DNA of 23,945 nucleotides from Bacteroides sp. UBA7333 (GTDB taxonomy: Bacteria > Bacteroidota > Bacteroidia > Bacteroidales > Bacteroidaceae), in assembly GCA_002471195.1 (NCBI GenBank), contig DKPN01000062.1, forward strand, positions 15,325 to 39,269, written 5' to 3'. Under the pieces are notes generated by a model. It ran no database searches and had not been told where the DNA came from. It was given only the letters and a program-made list of their open reading frames with translations. Each line of letters starts with the position of its first letter. Position 1 is the stretch's first letter. Made by a program: the position numbers and the translations under genes. This document shows positions 1 to 8,642 of this stretch, piece after piece.

Positions 1-444
1 AATTTTAAATGGATGATGAAAAAAAGTCTAAGAAAACTCCCATTTGTAGGTAAAGCTTGTGAAAGCGCAGGACATATTTTTGTTGATAGAACAGGTCCTA
101 AAAAAGTTTTAGAGACAATAAAGCAGGCTAAAGAGTCATTAAAAGATGGGGTTTCGCTAGTTGTATTTCCTGAAGGTGCTCGTACATTTACAGGAAAAAT
201 GGGTAAATTTAAGAAAGGCGCATTTCAACTTGCAGACGATTTACAATTACCGGTAGTTCCTGTAACCATTGAGGGATCATTTGAAATCTTACCAAGAACC
301 GGAAAATGGGTTCATAGACACAAAATGATATTGACAATTCACAAACCTATCATGCCAACGGGAAAGGGAAGTGAAAACATAAAGGAAATCATGAATGAAT
401 CATATAATGTTATTGAAGAATCGCTACCGGAAAGATATAAATAA
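1..444 (+). CDS. plsC: 1-acyl-sn-glycerol-3-phosphate acyltransferase (PlsC family), 5' end missing
   Basis: Membrane-associated acyltransferase that adds the second acyl chain to lysophosphatidic acid, giving phosphatidic acid for phospholipid synthesis. The visible 147 residues hold the C-terminal part of the LPLAT domain: the block III glycerol-phosphate motif FPEGART and the block IV VPVTIEG segment, followed by the usual short tail. The reading frame is open to the first base (Asn-Phe-Lys-Trp precedes the first Met), and the catalytic block I HX4D motif is absent, so the gene starts outside the window and the internal Met codons at 13 and 16 are not its start. Family members are about 240 residues, so roughly 100 are missing. 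It ends 11 bases from the stop of a convergent lipoprotein gene, with no terminator visible between them. The family call is firm, but the exact acyl acceptor is inferred. Confidence 0.88.
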   Translation, partial: NFKWMMKKSLRKLPFVGKACESAGHIFVDRTGPKKVLETIKQAKESLKDGVSLVVFPEGARTFTGKMGKFKKGAFQLADDLQLPVVPVTIEGSFEILPRTGKWVHRHKMILTIHKPIMPTGKGSENIKEIMNESYNVIEESLPERYK

Positions 445-455
445 TATACTGGAAA

Positions 456-1172
456 TTAATTTTGTATCAAACTTTGATGCTCATAAATTAATTTCATATT
501 CTGATTGGCTTTAAGCATAAATTCTTTTACCAATTGATTTTCGACAAAACATGATGGTGCATCTTTAATAATCTCTTCGATTTGTTGATTTATAACAGGA
601 TATGGTAATGAACTGCATAAAAACATAAACATATTTGGACCAATCACATTTTCATAATTTTCTTTGATAAATCCAATCATATAATCATTCATTTCATTTA
701 AAACGGCTTCATTTTCATCTTTAAAAGTTTTTTGAAGAGATTCATAATTATCTCCGGTCACAATCGATTTATATTCTCTTTCATGAATTTCTTCGAAACG
801 TTTTTCAAATGATATACGATTCTTAAAAAACTGGTGTAGCGCATTATTTAGATGAGTACCTTTTACATCTAAAATATTATCTGTAATTCTTACATTTATT
901 TTTCCTTTTTCCAATATAACAGGCATAATAGCCTCGCCTCCCATGAAAAGAGTGGCAAACATAACAGAATCGACCTCTCCTTTCATTGAAAACTTACCAT
1001 GAACAATCTCGGTAGAATCTACTTTCTTCCATTTTCCGTCTTCGTATATATTTATATAAACCTTATAGCCATCGAGGCTTCTGATGGAAGAAATGCCTTG
1101 TATGTCGTATGCGTGATTGCAAGAAGACAAGCAGTAAATAAATAAAAAAGATAGCGTAATTAATTTAATCAT
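456..1172 (-). CDS. DUF4369-type lipoprotein
   Basis: Predicted lipoprotein of 238 residues, probably anchored on the periplasmic or outer face. From the chosen start the sequence opens with a short basic end (MIK), a hydrophobic stretch and the lipobox LSSC, with the lipidated Cys at residue 18. Residues 22-115 read like a DUF4369 domain: short beta strands, a DSTEIVHGKFSMKGEV segment and a PVILEKGKINVRI segment. In many Bacteroidetes proteins DUF4369 precedes a thioredoxin-like domain. Here the rest is helical and charged and has no CXXC, so no redox role is suggested. An upstream in-frame ATG at 1205 would add 11 residues, but it lies inside a TAGATTTG promoter box on this strand, so I take the Met at 1172. 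It is monocistronic and convergent with plsC. Function is unknown. Confidence 0.75.
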   Translation of the reverse strand: MIKLITLSFLFIYCLSSCNHAYDIQGISSIRSLDGYKVYINIYEDGKWKKVDSTEIVHGKFSMKGEVDSVMFATLFMGGEAIMPVILEKGKINVRITDNILDVKGTHLNNALHQFFKNRISFEKRFEEIHEREYKSIVTGDNYESLQKTFKDENEAVLNEMNDYMIGFIKENYENVIGPNMFMFLCSSLPYPVINQQIEEIIKDAPSCFVENQLVKEFMLKANQNMKLIYEHQSLIQN

Positions 1173-1202
1173 ATATCTACATAATAGACAAAATATTAGA
1201 AG

Positions 1203-1210
1203 CAAATCTA
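1203..1210 (-). promoter_or_regulatory. Putative -7 box (TAGATTTG) of the DUF4369 lipoprotein gene
   Basis: On the minus strand this reads TAGATTTG, an exact match to the Bacteroidetes -7 consensus TAnnTTTG. It sits about 30 bases upstream of the ATG at 1172, leaving a leader of roughly 24 bases. No good -33 TTTG is present; the nearest is a TTTC about 19 bases further upstream. The box overlaps the longer in-frame start at 1205 and so argues against that start. Confidence 0.5.
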
Positions 1211-1324
1211 AGATAGTTTTTGAGTGAAATGAAACTTTTTATCAATATTTAATCCTTGTAAAGTTTTTTTCTTTAATAATACTTATAAACATATTAAGAA
1301 TAAAGCCATTTCGGTAAGTTTTTG

Positions 1325-1332
1325 TAAATTTG
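1325..1332 (+). promoter_or_regulatory. Putative -7 box (TAAATTTG) of the anSME-dpp operon
   Basis: Exact TAnnTTTG match about 70 bases upstream of the radical SAM gene at 1402, giving a leader of about 60 bases. No convincing -33 TTTG lies 17-20 bases upstream. The rest of the 229-base gap (1173-1401) shows only the opposite-strand box at 1203-1210. Confidence 0.45.
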
Positions 1333-1401
1333 CAATAGGAATGTTTTATCATTGAAACACCGAATTTAAGACACTTATTCAAAACCTTTTAATTACGCTA
1401 T

Positions 1402-2634
1402 ATGTCGACCTATGCACCTTTCGCAAAACCACTATATGTAATGCTAAAGCCTATTGGGGCTGTTTGTAATTTATCGTGCGATTATTGCTATTATCTTGAA
1501 AAATCAAAACTCTACGAAGAGGATCCCAAACATATATTATCTGACGATTTATTAGAAAAATTCATTGAAGAGTATATTAACTCACAAACTATGCCACAAG
1601 TACTCTTTACTTGGCATGGGGGAGAAACGTTAATGCGTCCGTTATCTTTTTATAAAAAGGCAATGGAGCTGCAAAAAAAATATGCCAAAGGACGTACGAT
1701 TGACAACTGTATTCAAACTAACGGTACTTTACTAAATGACGATTGGTGTAAATTCTTCAAAGAGAACAATTGGTTGGTAGGTGTATCGATTGACGGACCC
1801 CAAGAGTTTCATGATGAATATCGCAAAAACAAGCAAGGTTTACCATCATTCATAAAAGTTATGAATGGCATTAAGCTGTTAAAAAAACATGGTGTAGAGT
1901 GGAATGCAATGGCTGTAGTAAATGATTACAATGTTGAGTATCCACTAGATTTTTACCGTTTCTTCAAGGAGATAGGCTGTCGTTTTATTCAATTTGCACC
2001 GATCGTTGAAAGAACGAAACAAGGTACCAATAAATCGTTAGCATCAATAAGTGATGATGACAATGCAGTGTTGACCGAACATTCGATTACTGCTGAACAG
2101 TGGGGACATTTTTTATGCACGATATTTGATGAATGGGTAAAACATGATGTAGGAGAATATTTTATACAAATATTTGACTCGACCCTAGCCAACTGGATGG
2201 GAGAACAACCGGGTGTATGCACTCTTGCAAAAAATTGTGGGCATGCTGGTGTTATGGAGTTTAATGGTGATGTTTATTCGTGTGATCATTTTGTTTTCCC
2301 CGAATATAGATTAGGAAATATTCATAGTAAAAGCCTAGTTGAAATGATGTATGGGGAAAAACAGCAAAAGTTTGGAAACATGAAACAGCAATTGCCATCT
2401 CAGTGCAAAAATTGCGAATACTTATTTGCTTGTAATGGCGAATGTCCCAAAAATCGTTTCATAAAATCATCTAATGGTGAATTGGGACTCAACTACTTAT
2501 GCAAAGGATTTTATCATTTTTTCGAACATGTAGCACCTTATATGGATTTTATGAAAAAAGAATTGATGAATAAACAGGCACCTGCGAACATTATGAGTGC
2601 AATTAGAAATAACGAAATTGATATAAATAATTAA
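1402..2634 (+). CDS. Anaerobic sulfatase-maturating enzyme-like radical SAM/SPASM protein
   Basis: Cytoplasmic radical SAM enzyme of the anSME family, which oxidises an active-site Cys or Ser of sulfatases to formylglycine. The 410-residue protein has the SAM-cluster motif CNLSCDYC (Cys22, 26, 29) and the GGET SAM-binding motif near residue 75. A C-terminal SPASM domain has eight cysteines at 273, 279, 294, 335, 338, 344, 348 and 367. As I recall the Clostridium perfringens enzyme, the spacing matches its two auxiliary 4Fe-4S clusters almost exactly, and Asp295 directly after Cys294 corresponds to its catalytic Asp277. No sulfatase lies in this window, so any target must be encoded elsewhere. 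The gene is 14 bases upstream of the DPP7-like gene and probably co-transcribed with it. A close relative modifying a different peptide is possible, but the catalytic Asp favours a sulfatase maturase. Confidence 0.87.
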   Translation: MSTYAPFAKPLYVMLKPIGAVCNLSCDYCYYLEKSKLYEEDPKHILSDDLLEKFIEEYINSQTMPQVLFTWHGGETLMRPLSFYKKAMELQKKYAKGRTIDNCIQTNGTLLNDDWCKFFKENNWLVGVSIDGPQEFHDEYRKNKQGLPSFIKVMNGIKLLKKHGVEWNAMAVVNDYNVEYPLDFYRFFKEIGCRFIQFAPIVERTKQGTNKSLASISDDDNAVLTEHSITAEQWGHFLCTIFDEWVKHDVGEYFIQIFDSTLANWMGEQPGVCTLAKNCGHAGVMEFNGDVYSCDHFVFPEYRLGNIHSKSLVEMMYGEKQQKFGNMKQQLPSQCKNCEYLFACNGECPKNRFIKSSNGELGLNYLCKGFYHFFEHVAPYMDFMKKELMNKQAPANIMSAIRNNEIDINN

Positions 2635-2648
2635 AATAAAAAATTAAA

Positions 2649-4814
2649 ATGAACAAACTAAAATTCTATTTATTGATTGCTACTTTAGCAATTGTAAGCT
2701 CTGCAAAAGCAGATGAAGGGATGTGGTTATTGCAATTGATGCAGCAGCAAAATTCCATAGATATGATGAAAAAACAAGGTTTAAAGCTTGAAGCATCTGA
2801 TTTGTATAATCCCAATGGTGTATCACTAAAAGATGCAGTTGGCATCTTTGGCGGTGGGTGTACTGGTGAAGTCATTTCGCCTGAAGGACTTATATTAACG
2901 AACCATCACTGTGGATATTCGTCCATACAACAACATAGTTCGGTAGAGAACGACTATCTAACTGACGGATTTTGGGCTACTTCAAGAGATAAAGAGCTTC
3001 CAACTCCAGGGCTTAAATTTACTTTTATTGAGAGAATTGAAGATATAACAGATCTTGTTAATCAAAAAATCGCAGCGAATGAAGTATCCGAAACAGATGC
3101 ATTTTCGAATGGATTCTTAAGTAAATTGGCTAGTGAACTATTATCGCAAAGCGACTTAAAAGATGTACCAGGTATTAAACCTTTGGCACTGCCATTTTAT
3201 GCTGGAAATAAATTTTATATGTTCTACCAAAAGGTATATCCTGATGTAAGAATGGTAGCGGCTCCTCCTTCATCTGTAGGAAAATTTGGTGGTGAAACTG
3301 ATAATTGGATGTGGCCACGGCACACCGGTGACTTCTCTATGTTTCGTATTTATGGAGATGCAAATGGAAATCCTGCTGAATATAATGAATCAAACATACC
3401 ATTACAAACTCCTAAGCATCTAGCGATTTCATTAAAAGGTTTAAATGAAGGAGATTATGCTATGGTGATGGGATTCCCAGGTAGCACCAGTAGATATTTG
3501 ACAGTATCTGAAGTAAAAGAAAGAATGAATTCTACCAATGAGCCAAGAATTAAAATCCGTACCGCTCGTTTGAATATTCTAAAAGAAGTGATGAATGCTA
3601 GTGACAAAACTCGCATCCAATATGCCAATAAATACGCAGGTTCATCGAACTATTGGAAGAACTCAATCGGAATGAACAAAGCAATTATTGATAATAATGT
3701 TTTGGGAACAAAAGCTGAACAAGAAAAACGCTTTGCTGAATTTGCAAAAGCACAAAATAATCAGGCGTATATGGATGTTGTAAATGAGATTGACAATACA
3801 ATTGCAATAACTGCACCCATTAAGTATCAAATGACTGCGTTAATTGAAACATTTTTTTCTGCAATTGAATTTTCAACAGCCTACCCGGTAATGGAAGATT
3901 TAAAAACTGCATTGCAAGAAAAGAACAAGGAAGGTATCGACAAAAACATCAATATTTTAAAACAGATCTATGATCGTATTCATAATAAAGATTATGATCA
4001 TGAAGTTGACCGCAAAGTAGCTAAGGAACTTTTCCCTCTATATGCTGAAATGGTACCTGCAGATCAACGCCCTGCTTTCTATTCAATCATCGAAAATGAA
4101 TATAAAGGCGATTATAATAAGTTTATCGACCATATGTATGATAATTCGATTATGGCTAACCAAACAAATTTCAATAAATTTATTAAGAAGCCAACTGTAA
4201 AAGCAATTGATAAGGATTTATCAACAAGCTATTCGCGAGAAAAATTTGAAAAATATCAGGCGTTGTCAGAAAGTCTTAAAGATTCAGATGATAAATTGTT
4301 GATTTTGCATAAAACATATATTAGAGGATTAGGAGACATGAATGCCCCTACTCCATCTTATCCAGATGCAAATTTCACTTTGCGAGCAACTTATGGAACA
4401 GTAAAACCTTATAGTCCCAAAGATGGTGTCTTCTTCAGCTACTATACTACTACAGACGGTATTTTGGAAAAAGAAAATCCCGAAGACAGAGAATTTAATG
4501 TTCCAGCTAAATTAAAAGAATTAATTATTAATAAAGATTTTGGTCGATATGCGATGACAAATGGAGATATGCCAGTTTGCTTCTTATCAACAAACGATAT
4601 TACTGGTGGAAATTCAGGAAGTCCTGTGTTAAATGACAAAGGTGAATTAATTGGTTGTGCCTTTGATGGTAACTGGGAATCATTGAGTGGTGATATTAAT
4701 TTTGATAACAACCTCCAAAGATGCATCAACTTAGATATTCGCTACATTCTGTTCATCGTTGAGAAATTAGGAAACTGTGGACACTTAATCGATGAAATGA
4801 CAATTGTAGAATGA
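2649..4814 (+). CDS. dpp7: S46 dipeptidyl-peptidase, DPP7 type
   Basis: Serine exopeptidase that removes dipeptides from the N-terminus of oligopeptides, acting in the periplasm. It has 721 residues, against about 712-720 for the family. A signal peptide (hydrophobic residues 4-18) probably ends after SSAKA at residue 21, leaving a mature DEGMW N-terminus typical of S46 enzymes. The chymotrypsin-like triad is visible: His87 in TNHHCGY, Asp228 in TGDFS and Ser656 in GGNSGSP. The residue that sets P1 preference, 18 after the catalytic Ser, is Gly674 (AFDGNWE). Gly at this place marks DPP7/DAP BII enzymes, which prefer hydrophobic P1 residues. The stop overlaps the next start in an ATGA (4811-4814), so the two peptidases are translationally coupled. 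Specificity is inferred from this one residue plus family knowledge. Confidence 0.92.
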   Translation: MNKLKFYLLIATLAIVSSAKADEGMWLLQLMQQQNSIDMMKKQGLKLEASDLYNPNGVSLKDAVGIFGGGCTGEVISPEGLILTNHHCGYSSIQQHSSVENDYLTDGFWATSRDKELPTPGLKFTFIERIEDITDLVNQKIAANEVSETDAFSNGFLSKLASELLSQSDLKDVPGIKPLALPFYAGNKFYMFYQKVYPDVRMVAAPPSSVGKFGGETDNWMWPRHTGDFSMFRIYGDANGNPAEYNESNIPLQTPKHLAISLKGLNEGDYAMVMGFPGSTSRYLTVSEVKERMNSTNEPRIKIRTARLNILKEVMNASDKTRIQYANKYAGSSNYWKNSIGMNKAIIDNNVLGTKAEQEKRFAEFAKAQNNQAYMDVVNEIDNTIAITAPIKYQMTALIETFFSAIEFSTAYPVMEDLKTALQEKNKEGIDKNINILKQIYDRIHNKDYDHEVDRKVAKELFPLYAEMVPADQRPAFYSIIENEYKGDYNKFIDHMYDNSIMANQTNFNKFIKKPTVKAIDKDLSTSYSREKFEKYQALSESLKDSDDKLLILHKTYIRGLGDMNAPTPSYPDANFTLRATYGTVKPYSPKDGVFFSYYTTTDGILEKENPEDREFNVPAKLKELIINKDFGRYAMTNGDMPVCFLSTNDITGGNSGSPVLNDKGELIGCAFDGNWESLSGDINFDNNLQRCINLDIRYILFIVEKLGNCGHLIDEMTIVE

Positions 4815-6973
4815 AAATAAAATTATTATCTATATTTCTTACCGCTATCTCTTTGTCGGCTTTCGCCGACGAAGGGATGTGGATGCTCACTGATTTGAAA
4901 GAGCAAAATGCAGCTGCAATGAGAGAACTTGGGTTAGAAATTCCAATAGATGCTGTATATAGTCCGGATGGAGTTTCCATCAAAGATGCTATTGTTCATT
5001 TCGGTGGAGGCTGTACAGGCGAAATTATCTCATCAGAAGGATTACTACTAACGAATCATCATTGTGGCTATGGAGCCATCCAAAAACTAAGTAGCGTTGA
5101 GCATGATTATTTAACCGATGGCTATTGGGCTATGAATCGTGATGAGGAGTTAAAATGCGATGGTTTAACGGTTACATTCATTGATAAAATTCTAGATATT
5201 ACTTCGTATGTGCAAGAGCAATTGTCTAAAGATGAAGATCCGGACGGATTGAATTACTTATCACCTTCATATCTTGAAAAGGTTGCCGACAAATTTGCAA
5301 TTGAGAATGACATTGAAAAAGTAGAATCAACGCGTTTGGAACTAAAGCCTTTTTATGGTGGAAATCGCTATTATCTTTTTGTAAAAAAAGTATATGATGA
5401 TATCCGTATGGTTGGTGCTCCTCCCTCATCAATAGGGAAATATGGTGCTGACACTGATAATTGGATGTGGCCACGTCAAACGGGTGATTTTTCTTTATTC
5501 CGTATCTATGCTGATAAAAACGGAAATCCTGCTTCTTACTCTGAAGAAAACATTCCGCTAAAAGTAAAAAAGCATTTGAAAATTAATTTAAATGGTATTC
5601 AAGAAGGTGATTTTGCTTTTGTTATGGGATTTCCGGGACGTAATTGGAGATATATGATTTCGGATGAGGTTGAAGAAAGAATGCAAACCACCAACTTTAT
5701 GCGACATCATGTACGCGATGCTAGACAAAATGTTTTAATGGAACAAATGTTGAAAGATCCAGCTGTTCGCATTCATTACTCTAGCAAATATGCCTCTTCG
5801 GCAAACTATTGGAAAAATGCAATAGGTATGAACGAAGGGCTAATCAGATTAAATGTTCTTGATACCAAACGCAAACAACAAGAAGAATTACTTGAAAGAG
5901 GTTTGGCTATTAATAACAATGACTATCAAAAAGCTTTTACTGAAATACAAAATATTGTAAGCAACCGTAGACAAGCCTTATATCATCAACAGGCGATTGC
6001 AGAAGCTTTTGTAACAGCTTTGGATTTTTTAAAGACTCCATCGACAGAAGAATTATATAAAGCTCTTTTATCGAAAGATAAAGCAAAAATTGATCTAGCA
6101 AAAAGTAATTTGTCGAAAGCTGCCGATAACTATTTTGACAATGTACCTTTTCAAGAGGTTGAGAAGTTAGTGGGTAAAAAAATGATGAAAACATATATGA
6201 GTTACATTCCTGCTAATGAACGTATTTCGATCTTTGAAAATATACAAAAACAGTTTAAGGGAGATACGGATGCTTTCATTAATGCATGCTTCGATCAATC
6301 TATTTTTGGAAATAAAAGTAATTATGAGAAGTTTATAACTAATCCTTCTATAAAAAAAATAGAAAAGGACTGGATGTTAATTTTCAAAAACTCAATTCGT
6401 GATGGATTAAAGAGTTGTGCAAATGAAATGAAAGAGGCCAATGTCAATTATAATCTGGCGCATAAAACTTGGGTCAAAGGAATGATGGACATGAAATTAG
6501 CTAAAGGAATGCCTATCTATCCTGATGCTAATTCAACATTACGTCTTACTTATGGTAAAGTACTACCTTATTCGCCTGCCGATGGAGTAACCTACAACTA
6601 TTTTACAACATTAGATGGTGTTATGGAAAAAGAAGATCCAAGTAATTGGGAATTTGTTGTTCCACAAAAACTAAAAGATTTATATAATAATAAAGATTTT
6701 GGAAAATATGCCATGAAAAACGGACAAATGCCGGTATGCTTTATTATCAATACAGATAATACCGGTGGAAATTCAGGAAGTCCGGTTCTTAATAGCAAAG
6801 GAGAATTGATTGGTACAGGGTTTGATCGTAATTACGAAGGTTTAACAGGTGATATCGCCTTTAGGCCATCATCGCAACGCGCAGCTTGTGTCGATATTAG
6901 ATATACTCTATTTATTATTGATAAATTCGCAGGTGCATCGCACATTATCGACGAACTAGACATTGTTGATTAA
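4811..6973 (+). CDS. dpp11: S46 dipeptidyl-peptidase, DPP11 type (Asp/Glu-specific)
   Basis: Periplasmic serine dipeptidyl-peptidase of 720 residues, the same length as Porphyromonas gingivalis DPP11. A signal peptide ends near AFA at residue 19, giving a mature DEGMW start. The triad is His84 (TNHHCGY), Asp226 (TGDFS) and Ser655 (GGNSGSP). Residue 673 is Arg (GFDRNYE), the residue known to bind acidic P1 side chains in DPP11. The number agrees exactly with the characterised enzyme, as does Ser655. The protein therefore likely releases X-Asp and X-Glu dipeptides and complements the DPP7-type enzyme just upstream, from which it clearly arose by tandem duplication (shared blocks throughout). 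It is the last gene of the unit, followed at once by a strong terminator. Confidence 0.93.
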   Translation: MKIKLLSIFLTAISLSAFADEGMWMLTDLKEQNAAAMRELGLEIPIDAVYSPDGVSIKDAIVHFGGGCTGEIISSEGLLLTNHHCGYGAIQKLSSVEHDYLTDGYWAMNRDEELKCDGLTVTFIDKILDITSYVQEQLSKDEDPDGLNYLSPSYLEKVADKFAIENDIEKVESTRLELKPFYGGNRYYLFVKKVYDDIRMVGAPPSSIGKYGADTDNWMWPRQTGDFSLFRIYADKNGNPASYSEENIPLKVKKHLKINLNGIQEGDFAFVMGFPGRNWRYMISDEVEERMQTTNFMRHHVRDARQNVLMEQMLKDPAVRIHYSSKYASSANYWKNAIGMNEGLIRLNVLDTKRKQQEELLERGLAINNNDYQKAFTEIQNIVSNRRQALYHQQAIAEAFVTALDFLKTPSTEELYKALLSKDKAKIDLAKSNLSKAADNYFDNVPFQEVEKLVGKKMMKTYMSYIPANERISIFENIQKQFKGDTDAFINACFDQSIFGNKSNYEKFITNPSIKKIEKDWMLIFKNSIRDGLKSCANEMKEANVNYNLAHKTWVKGMMDMKLAKGMPIYPDANSTLRLTYGKVLPYSPADGVTYNYFTTLDGVMEKEDPSNWEFVVPQKLKDLYNNKDFGKYAMKNGQMPVCFIINTDNTGGNSGSPVLNSKGELIGTGFDRNYEGLTGDIAFRPSSQRAACVDIRYTLFIIDKFAGASHIIDELDIVD

Positions 6974-6977
6974 TTAT

Positions 6978-7011
6978 AAAAAATGGCTATCAAAATTGAT
7001 AGCCATTTTTT
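6978..7011. terminator. Bidirectional intrinsic terminator between dpp11 and the glycosyltransferase
   Basis: Perfect hairpin: AATGGCTATC at 6982-6991, a six-base loop, and GATAGCCATT at 6998-7007. An A-run lies on the left and a T-run on the right, so it can end transcription from either strand. It fills the gap between two convergent stops (6973 and 7014). Confidence 0.9.
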
Positions 7012-7013
7012 GT

Positions 7014-8138
7014 TTATATGGATACACATTTAGAATAGTCAGACACATCATCACAAACATTCTTATTCAAAAGTTTATCTAACTCTTTTAATATAATTCC
7101 TTCACATGTATGCACCCAATATATAAATTCTTTATTGGGAGAATAATGATTAGAGAAACTCAATAACTCGTCAATATCAAAACGATTACTAAAAATACCT
7201 GCACCCATTTTAACTGCTTCGGTTGTACAAAAAAACTGATCATGGTTTTTAGGGATCATCAGAATCGGTTTCCCCAAATACATTGCATCGCATATCGATT
7301 CAAAATCACCTGTATTAATACAAGCCTTACATCCTGCTAACAAATTCAATAGTTTTTCTTCGGTATATGGATGAATATTCAAACTATCATTTACGGCATC
7401 AACATCTTCTACCTCAGATAAATTATTGAGTAAATGAATCTTTATATGTGGATTCATCCAATGATATCGCATTACGTTTCTATAATATTCACTATCTACG
7501 ATTTTACCACTTAAATACTCCCCAGAATTTGAAGGTATAGCTGTAATATCTTTACGAATAAGTGGTGGTACGATAATAATTTTTTGTGTTTCACTATTTT
7601 GAAATTTGCGCATAGAAAGTGCAATTCTTTTTTTGGCTCTAATGCTCGTTAGGCGTGCATATATTTTTAATAAAGAATAAGAAAAACGACGATTTTTGGG
7701 TACCATGAAATCATCATGCAAAAACATATATTGATGACCGATACATATATAAGGTGAAGATGGCTTAAATAAAGCATAAGTCAAGCCCGTTAATAATTCA
7801 TAGAAATTAATCACCAGATCAACCTTTGTTTTATGAATTCTATTATTAATATAACACATACTTTTATAATAATCGGGCAAATTATTTAGTGTTTCTAGTA
7901 CTTTATTTTTAAAATCATCACTTCCTTCGTTCATTGAATATTTAGATACCGGAGCTATAAATCGCTTAATCACGGAATGTGATGCAGCATTAAAAAATCC
8001 TGGGATCTTACTATCTGGGCTGGTACCCACCAACATTTCGACAACTTGATGTCCATTCCTGATAAGAATTTCTTCAAGAGCCAACGCTTGTGTTAAATTA
8101 CTTTTTCTTTCACCTTGTATAATAAATAAAAATCTCAT
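7014..8138 (-). CDS. GT-B glycosyltransferase of the MJ1255/VC2487-like (TIGR00661) type
   Basis: Predicted cytoplasmic or membrane-peripheral glycosyltransferase of 374 residues. The N-terminal half begins FLFIIQGERKSNLTQALAL, resembling the GEGxGHxxQAxAL opening of GT28/MurG-like enzymes, although the usual Gly-His is not kept. The C-terminal half has the donor-binding signature at about 276-300: NTGDFESICDAMYLGKPILM followed by IPKNHDQ. This matches the GGFES-E-x-YLGKPxLxxP-x-xxQ pattern of the family. The acceptor and donor sugars cannot be told. It stands alone, not in a surface-polysaccharide cluster, and it is convergent with dpp11. I saw no clear TAnnTTTG box in its upstream region (8139-8307). 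Confidence 0.7.
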   Translation of the reverse strand: MRFLFIIQGERKSNLTQALALEEILIRNGHQVVEMLVGTSPDSKIPGFFNAASHSVIKRFIAPVSKYSMNEGSDDFKNKVLETLNNLPDYYKSMCYINNRIHKTKVDLVINFYELLTGLTYALFKPSSPYICIGHQYMFLHDDFMVPKNRRFSYSLLKIYARLTSIRAKKRIALSMRKFQNSETQKIIIVPPLIRKDITAIPSNSGEYLSGKIVDSEYYRNVMRYHWMNPHIKIHLLNNLSEVEDVDAVNDSLNIHPYTEEKLLNLLAGCKACINTGDFESICDAMYLGKPILMIPKNHDQFFCTTEAVKMGAGIFSNRFDIDELLSFSNHYSPNKEFIYWVHTCEGIILKELDKLLNKNVCDDVSDYSKCVSI

Positions 8139-8282
8139 ATGTTTTTTCTTTTAGAACAACGATTTGGAGAGTTTTGTTTTAATGTTTTAAATATCACTCT
8201 ATTCAATGTCAGAAGCATTACTTTTGTATTATAATAAGATGAACAATTTCAATAATTCTTTCGTTGAAGTGTAAATAATAAT

Positions 8283-8290
8283 TATATTAG
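8283..8290 (+). promoter_or_regulatory. Weak -7-like box ahead of thioredoxin
   Basis: TATATTAG matches TAnnTTTG at all but one position, with a TTG at 8264-8266 in about the right place for a -33 element. A start near 8297 would suit translation from 8335 better than from 8308. Confidence 0.25.
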
Positions 8291-8322
8291 CAGTCGAAAG
8301 ACTCATCATGTACTTAAAAAAG

Positions 8323-8328
8323 AAAGGA
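8323..8328 (+). promoter_or_regulatory. Shine-Dalgarno-like AAAGGA that decides the thioredoxin start
   Basis: AAAGGA lies six bases upstream of the ATG at 8335. Such a site is uncommon in this window and supports the 100-residue product over the in-frame ATG at 8308, which would add nine residues (MYLKKKGIS) not typical of thioredoxins. Confidence 0.5.
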
Positions 8329-8334
8329 ATTAGT

Positions 8335-8637
8335 ATGGAAAAGTTCGAAGATTTACTAAAATCACCTATGCCCGTATTGGTAGATTTTTTCGCAGAATGG
8401 TGTGGTCCTTGTAAAGCCATGAAGCCCATTCTCGAAGAAGTTAAATCGAAAGTTGGAGATAAAGCCCGCATCGCAAAAATTGATATAGATAAAAACGAAG
8501 CGCTGGCTATGCGTTTTAGAATTCAATCTGTACCAACTTTGATTCTTTTTGTAAATGGAGAAAGTGTATGGAGGCATTCAGGAATGCTTTCTACCGATCA
8601 ATTGGTTGGAATAATTGAGCAACATTTAGAAAAATAA
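8335..8637 (+). CDS. trxA: Thioredoxin
   Basis: Cytoplasmic dithiol-disulfide reductant of 100 residues, the standard thioredoxin length. The active site WCGPC is at residues 22-26 after the usual VLVDFFAE strand, followed by KAMKP. The cis-Pro loop is present in SVPTLILF. The start at 8335 has an AAAGGA site six bases upstream; an alternative ATG at 8308 would add a short basic extension. The next gene, a thioredoxin-like lipoprotein, begins five bases after the stop, so the pair form an operon ending at the terminator at 9097-9138. No thioredoxin reductase is present in the window. Confidence 0.93.
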   Translation: MEKFEDLLKSPMPVLVDFFAEWCGPCKAMKPILEEVKSKVGDKARIAKIDIDKNEALAMRFRIQSVPTLILFVNGESVWRHSGMLSTDQLVGIIEQHLEK

Positions 8638-8642
8638 TAAAT

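Noticed and set aside
453..495. AAATTAATTT at 453-462 and again at 486-495
   Set aside because: The motif is self-palindromic and AT-rich and the second copy is within coding sequence; there is no G/C stem or T-run to make a terminator.
1989..2222. 77-codon minus-strand frame inside the radical SAM gene
   Set aside because: Antisense shadow of a well-supported gene with intact motifs; no domain of its own.
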